A DNA stretch of 64,000 bases from Fereydounia khargensis. Lineage: Eukaryota; Basidiomycota; Ustilaginomycetes; Urocystidales; Fereydouniaceae. Under the pieces are notes generated by a model. That model saw nothing but the letters and a program-made list of their open reading frames with translations, had not been told where the DNA came from and ran no database searches. Of the stretch, positions 52,794-64,000 are shown in pieces (position 1 is the first letter of the stretch; every line of letters begins with the position of its first letter). The stretch lies in assembly GCA_026413255.1 (NCBI GenBank), contig JAOCZO010000014.1, positions 186,001 to 250,000 on the forward strand, written 5' to 3'. Both the position numbers and the translations under genes were made by a program.

Positions 52794-54482
52794 ATGTCCG
52801 CTTCTGTAGAGAAGAAGCACAAGAAAGATAAGAAGGAGAAGAAGGAGAAGAAGCGCGCAATTGCCGCCGAGGCCGACAACTCGGACGATGCCGCGAACGG
52901 GACGAAGGAAGTAGTGTCCCCAGCCAAGAAGAAGGCTAAGCTATCCGACACATCTGCAGAAGACAAGGACGCAAAGAAGAAGCGCAAGGAAGAGAAGAAG
53001 GCCAAGAAGAAGGCTGCTGCGGCCGCTGACGCTGATGCCTCCGGTGCAGGCGAAGTTCCTGAGGCCAAGCCAGCAGCATCCACGCCCGACTTCAAGCCCA
53101 CCAACCCTGCGGCAGCCAGGGCATTCCTCGAGGAGAATAACATCACGATCGAAGCTCCTGAAGAGTCGAATGAGAAGCCACCGCTGCCCATGATTTTCTT
53201 CGAGGAGCTCAAGGGCAAGGTGGACGAGGAGGTTCGCAAGACGCTTGACGCGCAAGGATTCAAGAGTCCCACTCCCATTCAGGCCTGCTGCTGGCCTGTC
53301 CTTCTTCAGGACAAGGACGTGGTCGGTGTTGCCGAGACGGGTTCCGGAAAGACGTTTGCATTCGGCTTGCCAGCGCTGCAGCATCTCGTCACAGAGCACG
53401 GCGTGCTTAAGAAGTCAAGCAAGAAGGCCAAGGGCGCTGCAGTCAATGTGCTGGTCGTTGCCCCGACGCGAGAGCTGGCGATTCAGACGGAGGAGAACCT
53501 GGCCAAGCTTGGCAAGTCTATGGGCGTTGGTTCGATCTGCCTCTACGGAGGCGTCTCCAAGGCTGGCCAAGTGACTGCACTGAGCGGTACACCGCAAGTG
53601 CGCATTGTTGTTGGAACACCCGGACGTGTGCTCGACCTGGCTCGCGATGAATCGCTCGACCTAAGCAACGTGACGTACCTGGTTCTTGACGAGGCTGACA
53701 GGATGCTGGACAAGGGTTTCGAGCCCGATATTCGTGCTATCATTGGCATGTGCAAATCTCGCGAGGAGGGTCGCCACACGAGCATGTTCAGTGCCACATG
53801 GCCACCGGCGGTACGTGGACTCGCCGAGACGTTTATGAATGCGCCCATCCGTGTTACAGTGGGAAGCGACGAGCTCAGCGCCAACCGTCGTGTTGAGCAG
53901 ACGGTCGAGGTGCTTGCTGACGGGCGAGCCAAGGAGAGGCGACTGGACCAGTTCCTGCGCTCGGTCGGTGCTGGTAAGAAGTCCAAGGACAAGATCCTGA
54001 TCTTTGCTCTGTACAAAAAGGAGGCACAGCGAGTGGAGAACACTCTGCGACGATCAGGCTTCCAGGTGTCGGGTATTCATGGCGATCTGAGCCAGTCGGA
54101 TCGCATTGCGAGTCTGGACCGCTTCAAGTCGGCTGAGACGCCGTTGCTGGTGGCGACGGACGTGGCGGCTCGTGGACTTGACATCCCCAACGTGGAGCAC
54201 GTTGTCAACTACACATTCCCTCTGACGATCGAGGACTACGTTCACCGAATTGGAAGGACGGGCCGTGGTGGCAAGACGGGCAAGTCGCTTACATTCTTCA
54301 CGGAGGAGGACAAGTCACACGCGGGCGAGCTGATCCGTGTGCTCAAGGATGCGGACCAAAAGGTGCCCGAGGCGCTGACCAAGTTCCCGACGACGATCAA
54401 GAAGAAGACGCACTCTAGCTACGGTGACCACTTTAAGGAGCTGGTTCCCGGCAAGGCCAAGAAGATCACCTTCGATGACTAG
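52794..54482 (+). CDS. DBP3: ATP-dependent RNA helicase Dbp3 (DEAD box)
   Basis: Single exon, 562 aa. Dbp3 acts in the nucleolus in early processing of large-subunit ribosomal RNA. The first 90 residues are Lys/Glu/Ala-rich (KKHKKDKKEKKEKKR), usual for this family. Core motifs in order: Q motif GFKSPTPIQ, I AETGSGKT, Ia PTRELAIQ, Ib GTPGR, II VLDEADRML, III FSATWP, V ATDVAARGLDIPNV, VI HRIGRTGRGGKTG. The FSATWP form and the tail ending VPGKAKKITFDD fit Dbp3 better than other DEAD-box proteins. The coding frame is open upstream to 52686 without an ATG, so 52794 is the start. Confidence 0.94.
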   Translation: MSASVEKKHKKDKKEKKEKKRAIAAEADNSDDAANGTKEVVSPAKKKAKLSDTSAEDKDAKKKRKEEKKAKKKAAAAADADASGAGEVPEAKPAASTPDFKPTNPAAARAFLEENNITIEAPEESNEKPPLPMIFFEELKGKVDEEVRKTLDAQGFKSPTPIQACCWPVLLQDKDVVGVAETGSGKTFAFGLPALQHLVTEHGVLKKSSKKAKGAAVNVLVVAPTRELAIQTEENLAKLGKSMGVGSICLYGGVSKAGQVTALSGTPQVRIVVGTPGRVLDLARDESLDLSNVTYLVLDEADRMLDKGFEPDIRAIIGMCKSREEGRHTSMFSATWPPAVRGLAETFMNAPIRVTVGSDELSANRRVEQTVEVLADGRAKERRLDQFLRSVGAGKKSKDKILIFALYKKEAQRVENTLRRSGFQVSGIHGDLSQSDRIASLDRFKSAETPLLVATDVAARGLDIPNVEHVVNYTFPLTIEDYVHRIGRTGRGGKTGKSLTFFTEEDKSHAGELIRVLKDADQKVPEALTKFPTTIKKKTHSSYGDHFKELVPGKAKKITFDD

Positions 54483-58989
<4,507 letters not shown>

Positions 58990-59517
58990 GAGGGTTTCCT
59001 TACCCTTCCTTGTTCCTCTCGTTCCGTGATGTGCATCTAGATGCGAGCGACCAAAGCAAAGCAAAGCAGAATTCTCTCATCCATCTTGTTTGGTGTTCTG
59101 CGATCAAGTCTTTTTCCATTAACTTGGTGTATGTATGGTGGGTTGACGGACAGGTTGGGCTTCGTCCGTGGAAGGAAAGAATGCGCTTAAACGAGCTTGC
59201 TGAAGAGCTTACTGCAAAGATCATGCAAAGATCAGGGATTCAAAGGCGGGTTAGTGGCTCTCGTCAATCAATCTGGGTGGCGTGAAAGGGCTGGACACGT
59301 ACGGCGCAGTGCATTCTTGGGCGCAGTGGGCGAGGTGGACTGAAAGAGAGAAAAGATAAGGTGAAAGTCAGCAAAGGTGTGCGGTCATAGTAGGTGGGGC
59401 CTGAGAGCGTGCAAGTAGACTCACAGCTACACGTCGAGAATCAAGGAGCAAAAAAGCAAGAAGAGGAGGAGAGAGTCAGACATCACCATCACTGCAGAAC
59501 TTTCCAATAGATAAAAC
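58990..59517. other. Intergenic region between convergent ARG5,6 and QCR6
   Basis: About 530 bp separating two stops. T/C-rich first half and A/G-rich second half, matching 3' ends of genes on opposite strands. Nothing else seen. Confidence 0.5.
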
Positions 59518-60214
59518 TCACAACTCCTCAATGCAGGTCTCGCCCTCAAAGCCCTGGCCCTCGTTCACTCGCTTCGTGCATTCCTCAAAGTGGTGCTTGG
59601 CGGGGGCGCATGCCTTGGAGTTCTCGCACTCCTCGTAGATCGCGGGCATTTGCTGTTTGAAAGGGACAAGTTTGCAGGACGGTCAGACACAGCTAAGTTT
59701 CGTCCTTCAGTGCAGAATGGTATGGTAAACTTACGTCCTCGGGCTCGTCCTGGAGAGCAATCGAAGGTAGAGGAGAAAAGATGAAAAAGTTAGGCAGTCA
59801 GCACGCTAGGGGGCTATGTGGAGCAGGGAATGGGCCGCTTTCGGCAACTCACGTCATCCTCATCCTCCTCTTCCTCTGCCTCCTCCTCAGCCTCCTCGGC
59901 GTCGTCCGCGCTGTCCTCCTCCTTGGACTCCTGTATTGATGAAAGCGAGGCAAAGAATCAAGGATCAGTGTCGGTTTCTTTCTCCTCGGCCTTGGAATGA
60001 TGATGACAAGGGCATTCTACTCTTGGACAAGTCCAAAGACAGGATCGTATCGAAAGAATCCAAAGCCGAGAAGCGGGGGAAAAGATGGTGGAAATCGAGT
60101 GATGCTTACCTCCTCGGCGTGGGCGACGGGGAAGAGAGAGGTGACAAAGGAGCTGACGGAGCTGAAGAGCGACTCCTCGCTGGTCGAGACGGGGGTGGTG
60201 ATCGCTGAGGCCAT
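59518..60214 (-). CDS. QCR6: Complex III hinge protein Qcr6, four exons including a 15-base exon
   Basis: Joined complement of 60110..60214, 59853..59930, 59735..59749 and 59518..59652, 110 aa. Qcr6 is the acidic hinge subunit of the mitochondrial cytochrome bc1 complex, helping cytochrome c1 meet cytochrome c. Exon 1 codes a Ser-rich N-terminus ending FPVAHAEE, exon 2 an almost purely Glu/Asp/Ala stretch, exon 3 only DEPED, and exon 4 the conserved core with paired cysteines: CENSKACAPAKHHFEECT and TCIEEL. The four cysteines match the disulphides of the family. All introns are phase 0 and GT-AG. No exon is long, so the gene is easy to overlook. The 15-base exon could be skipped without changing frame. 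Confidence 0.9.
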
Positions 60215-61074
60215 GTTGGACAGCTGTGGTTGGCGGGTGGTGATGGTGATGAGGTGGTTGTGATGGGTAAGTGGGAGATGCGCGATGGCGTTGGCTGGGA
60301 TTGAGTCTCGAGAGGCGCTCCCTGGAAGAACGGAATGGGGGCGCAGGTTTGCGGTTGCGGTTGAGCGCGCCTAATCGTTGCTCGAGAATTTCCAACAGCC
60401 TTGGCCTAGCCTGGCCTAGCCTAGCGGGGCCTGGCAGGGCTTAGCTGGGATCAAGCTGGCTTGGCTGCGTTGGTTGGGGGCGCTCACCGGCCTCACCCGC
60501 TTACCTTTCCCTGCCCGGCGCTCTGGCTGCACGTGAGCCCTGCTTTTACACCTTCCGATCACCCCCGGCACCACTCACGACTCGAATCCTTTCGCACGGT
60601 ACAGCCCGAGTAGTCGCACCCGCGTGCGTGCAGACAGCTGCAGCCATGAGTGAGGCTAGTTAGCCGAGGGCCAGCCATGGGCGCAGCACTTTCGGAAGTG
60701 TGCCGGGCCCTGACCTGGCTGCTGCTCCACTTTTCGAGTCCCAAAGGTATGCACCTCTGAGGCACTCGATCTGGCTCAGAATCAAGCCTTGGGCCCGACT
60801 GTTCCATCACACTTATCAGCCATTAACAAGGCAACGGAGCGACGAACGGGACTGACTGTCTTTCTTCTTCTATCCATCACATGCTGCTGTGTTGAACTGG
60901 GCTACGGGTGTCAAGCAAGCGCAGCAATCACTCAGGATAGGCACCTTCTCTATCGGACTGAGCCTAATTCCAAGGCCGACTTTCCTCGACCACCGACTAA
61001 ATCAAAGTCTACCTATCGTCACAGTATCGGCTCATCCGAAGCAGTAGCTCGGGGCGGCCCCAACAATATCCATC
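60215..61074. promoter_or_regulatory. Divergent promoter region of QCR6 and TSC2
   Basis: About 860 bp between opposed starts. Tandem GCCTAGCCTGG pieces lie at 60400-60440 and a CACGTG core at 60530-60535. No gene accepted. Confidence 0.45.
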
Positions 61075-64000
61075 ATGGAGCCCAACAAGCCGAAATCGTC
61101 TCAGACGTCCCATGCGTCTGGCTCATCCGCACCCTCGCCAGCCTTGTCGCCGCCGACATTGTCAACGAAACCTACGTTAGGCCAGCAAATCCTCCGCAGC
61201 CTGCGCGGCAAGCCCTCTGCTGCCAACGGCGCAGCTTACCTCCCCCTCGCTGCTGCTCTTCCCCCTATCACCACCACAGCCTTGAAGACGCCTTCCAATC
61301 CCTTCGATAACGCTGCTCCCAACAACGATCCCATCTCTCCAATATCTCTCTCCAACGTCGATCCAGCCCTGCCGAACGAGTACGAAACCCACTTTTCAGA
61401 GCTTCGCGGTCCACTGCCCTCCAGTCAGGCCGCCCGCGATGAAGCGATCAAAGATAAAATCCCTCGCCTACGAGCACTGAACGCCGCTGTCCAGCGCCAA
61501 ACTGGGCCCTTCCCAGACTACAGCAACGACGTACCGCTTGCCGAAGTCTTCAAGCTTTGTACCGAACTTCTCACGGCTGAGCAACCCCAATCACTGCGAA
61601 TCGAGGCATGCAACCTCCTCACCTCTTCAGTCAAGCTTGCCGATCAGCGCGCTGCTTCTGCGTCCAAAGCCATCTCCGAGAGCCGCAGTGGTGCTCCGGG
61701 CTCCTTGTCCTCTAAGGTGCCCGACAGTGACCAGCCTCTTGCTGACATTGATCGCGCACTCTTCTACCGTTTAGTCCTCACTCTGTCTGCCAATGAGCTT
61801 GATGACTTTCACGGAGACACTTCAAAGGCCATTCTTGGCGGTTTGTCTACCCAGCTTCGCGCACTCGAGGTGCTCACCAAGGACGGAAGGGACGTAGTTG
61901 GTTTCCCCGACCTACTTCTCTCCTTGACACAGTGGCTCGCAGTCGCATGGAAGGAGGTTCAGACCCTTCGAGCAGAGTGCCGCAGGCTGGAGCAGCAAAG
62001 GGAGAGGCACGCCGAGAACCTCGATCGAGGCTCAATGGAGCAACATCAGAAGGCTGAAATTGATATCATGGCAAAGCTCTCAGCGGTGGAATGGGACGTT
62101 CAAGCGACTCTCCACTTGTTGACGTCTATCCTCAAGTACAGCTTCCCCCGCATCCCCCTAGCACATGCAGAGATGGCCTTGAGAAGTGCTGCCACTATGG
62201 TTCTAGGAGAGCCACCTGACCGAAGGGCCTTGCGCCAGCATGTTGGATCTCCCTCTTTGAAAGCGACAACACTCACCGGTCCTTTCCGAGCAAGGGGAAG
62301 GGCAATGGGCCCCAACGCAACAAGTCGATCCAAGTCACGAGACACCAGGCCCCTTGTCGATGGATACTCATACTACGGCCTGGAGACCATCACGCCTTCA
62401 TCTGGAAGCGAAGAGAGCTCACCTGCGATGACCCCTCGCCAGTCCACGAGGCCTGAAGGCGCACCGCTCCCGTCTCTGAGCGCGTCAATCTCCGCAGCAC
62501 CTATCACGCTTGCCACAATTGCACCTAGCCGCGATCCTTCCGTCTCCCAGTCCAACTATGGCGACGGACCAGATGCGAACTGGTTCTTTGGACCCGAACT
62601 GCATCCCGCCGAGGTTCGCAGCGTGCTCAAGATGATGGACGCTACCTTGAGATATGGCTACCTTCCGCCAAAGTGTGTCGATATCATTGTTCGCATGCTG
62701 TGTCGGCTGCTTGGCTACCCCCTTGTCGACGCAAGTGCACCAGGAATGATCGCTAGACATGTCTCTGGCGAGGACCAATCTTGGCGTGCCGAGGCATGGC
62801 CCATCTTTTCTCACATCCTTCGAAGCCACTGTGCCAACGCGGCGATCCGAGCCGTCCGCCAATTGCTCGTTGAACCTGACGAGAAATCTCCGGCGCAACA
62901 GACGCCGGAGGACCCCGCGGTCCTAGTGGGTGCTCTCAGCTTTTTCCGTTCAGCCATGGCCCACATTGCTCAGTACGAGACCGAAAAGCAGCAGAGTCAC
63001 TCCTCTAATGTGGGGTCTAACAAGCCTCAAGCCGAAGACGCTCTCGCGCCTGCCCTCTCCCTGTCGCTCATCATGCCTGCCTTGCGTGGCGCGCTACGCA
63101 GACAAAGCGATCTATTGGATCTCGAGGTTCTCAACCTGGTTGCTGACCTTCTCCCATCGAAACCAGGCTCGACCAGCGAGTCTGCAGATGCCGCCCGACC
63201 AGGATCGTCGGCAATCAAGCGGGTTGTAACGAATGCATTTACGAGTGGTGATTGGGATGCTCTTCTTGACCTGACGGTCGAGGCTCGCAGGCATGTCGAG
63301 GGATGGAGACTTCGCGGGGCCGCTCTCAATCCGTTCTCTGCCCAGCGAGAGTCGGACAGCCGTACGCGGTCTACAGGCAACTCTGATGAACCTTCACTGG
63401 CGGTTCACGCGATGATCGGTGTACTGAGCCGCTTGTACCTCGCTCCCCCGCCACGGTCAGTGGAGGAAGGCGAAGAAGAGCCAGCTTCGACCAAGGTGCC
63501 TGACAAAGAAGAGCACCAGAGCCTCCCATGGACGCCCAAACTCGCCAGCCTACTGCTGTCCTTGGCACCAATCCTTCCTGATGACACGGTGGTCGACTTG
63601 GTCCGCTACTATCGATCGCAGCATCTTTGCTTGCCTAGCAACCCAGACTGGATCACCAACATTCGCGCTCTTCTACAAGCCTTCTACCACCGTCATGAGC
63701 AAATGCTTGAGCAGTTCGGGGCCAAGCCAGCCCCAGAGGCGCGTCGCAGGCTCGGCTCGCTGCTCTTTGACCACGTTTATGGCACAGTGCAAGACACCGT
63801 CACTGAGCGTAATTTGTTCATGACAGAGATCGTCCTTCCGCTCGCCAGTTCAACTTTGTCCTCGGAATCCGACCCATACGTGGAGTCTGAGATCCGACGT
63901 GTGCTGGTTACGGCCGCCGTGCTGAGCGGCTCTGATCTTCCCGGCCCCATCGACCCGGAGGTTGAGCAGGAACCAGAGCCGGTGAGGGAAGCGCCTCTTA
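61075..64000 (+). CDS. TSC2: Tuberin (TSC2), N-terminal part, cut by the right edge
   Basis: Open for 975 codons from ATG 61075 to the window end without a stop. Tuberin with TSC1 is a GTPase-activating complex for Rheb and restrains TORC1. The catalytic Rap-GAP-like domain would lie beyond the edge, so the call rests on the helical N-terminal domain. Matching blocks in order are QLRALEVLTKDGRDVVGF with LTQWL, VLKMMDATLRYGYLPPKCVDIIVRMLCRLL, EAWPIFSHILRSHCANAAIRAV, DWITNIRALLQAFYHRHE, and VTERNLFMTEIVLPLAS, each aligning by memory with human tuberin segments in the same order. Low-complexity Ser/Pro linkers separate the blocks. No intron is seen so far. If the downstream DNA lacks a GAP domain, the call should be revised. 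Confidence 0.82.
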   Translation, partial: MEPNKPKSSQTSHASGSSAPSPALSPPTLSTKPTLGQQILRSLRGKPSAANGAAYLPLAAALPPITTTALKTPSNPFDNAAPNNDPISPISLSNVDPALPNEYETHFSELRGPLPSSQAARDEAIKDKIPRLRALNAAVQRQTGPFPDYSNDVPLAEVFKLCTELLTAEQPQSLRIEACNLLTSSVKLADQRAASASKAISESRSGAPGSLSSKVPDSDQPLADIDRALFYRLVLTLSANELDDFHGDTSKAILGGLSTQLRALEVLTKDGRDVVGFPDLLLSLTQWLAVAWKEVQTLRAECRRLEQQRERHAENLDRGSMEQHQKAEIDIMAKLSAVEWDVQATLHLLTSILKYSFPRIPLAHAEMALRSAATMVLGEPPDRRALRQHVGSPSLKATTLTGPFRARGRAMGPNATSRSKSRDTRPLVDGYSYYGLETITPSSGSEESSPAMTPRQSTRPEGAPLPSLSASISAAPITLATIAPSRDPSVSQSNYGDGPDANWFFGPELHPAEVRSVLKMMDATLRYGYLPPKCVDIIVRMLCRLLGYPLVDASAPGMIARHVSGEDQSWRAEAWPIFSHILRSHCANAAIRAVRQLLVEPDEKSPAQQTPEDPAVLVGALSFFRSAMAHIAQYETEKQQSHSSNVGSNKPQAEDALAPALSLSLIMPALRGALRRQSDLLDLEVLNLVADLLPSKPGSTSESADAARPGSSAIKRVVTNAFTSGDWDALLDLTVEARRHVEGWRLRGAALNPFSAQRESDSRTRSTGNSDEPSLAVHAMIGVLSRLYLAPPPRSVEEGEEEPASTKVPDKEEHQSLPWTPKLASLLLSLAPILPDDTVVDLVRYYRSQHLCLPSNPDWITNIRALLQAFYHRHEQMLEQFGAKPAPEARRRLGSLLFDHVYGTVQDTVTERNLFMTEIVLPLASSTLSSESDPYVESEIRRVLVTAAVLSGSDLPGPIDPEVEQEPEPVREAPL

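Overview
The window is a piece of a fungal nuclear chromosome, most likely from a smut fungus or smut-related yeast (Ustilaginomycotina; Ustilago, Sporisorium or Pseudozyma/Moesziomyces type). This rests on compact genes with few short GT-AG introns, C/G-rich third codon positions, Ser/Pro-rich extensions on regulatory proteins, CT-rich leaders, a single dispersed 5S rRNA gene, and proteins of typical basidiomycete architecture. The genus is an inference. I saw no bacterial, viral or transposon genes and no CRISPR array.

Layout. 1-5 kb: the start of an unidentified basic/acidic protein (minus, cut by the left edge), divergent from a TFIIH subunit (TFB4), then a four-span MARVEL-like membrane protein and a small subunit of serine palmitoyltransferase. 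6-13 kb: a zinc alcohol dehydrogenase of the ADH6/cinnamyl type and a large PAS-kinase-type protein kinase. 14-25 kb: a small spliced Cys-rich membrane protein of unknown function, gamma-tubulin complex component 3 and a Ras GTPase-activating protein. 25-32 kb: SWC4 (SWR1/NuA4) divergent from AVO1/SIN1 (TORC2), then a Dal5-type MFS transporter. 32-40 kb: about 8 kb with no recognisable protein gene but one 5S rRNA gene. 40-48 kb: a C2H2 transcription factor facing the LCB2 subunit of serine palmitoyltransferase, then ribosomal protein eL24. 50-64 kb: a bHLH transcription factor, the DEAD-box helicase DBP3, the bifunctional arginine enzyme ARG5,6, QCR6 of respiratory complex III, and the first 975 codons of TSC2 (tuberin), cut by the right edge.

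The genes are mostly conserved housekeeping and signalling genes, not an accessory island. Two themes recur. LCB2 and the serine palmitoyltransferase small subunit, which act in one enzyme, are about 38 kb apart. Four nutrient or growth regulators (PAS-type kinase, RasGAP, AVO1, TSC2) share the window. This is co-residence, not proof of a cluster. I did not find a convincing undescribed system. The best leads are the Cys-rich membrane protein, a palindrome-like ACAGTACTGT motif scattered through intergenic DNA, and the gene-poor region around the 5S gene.
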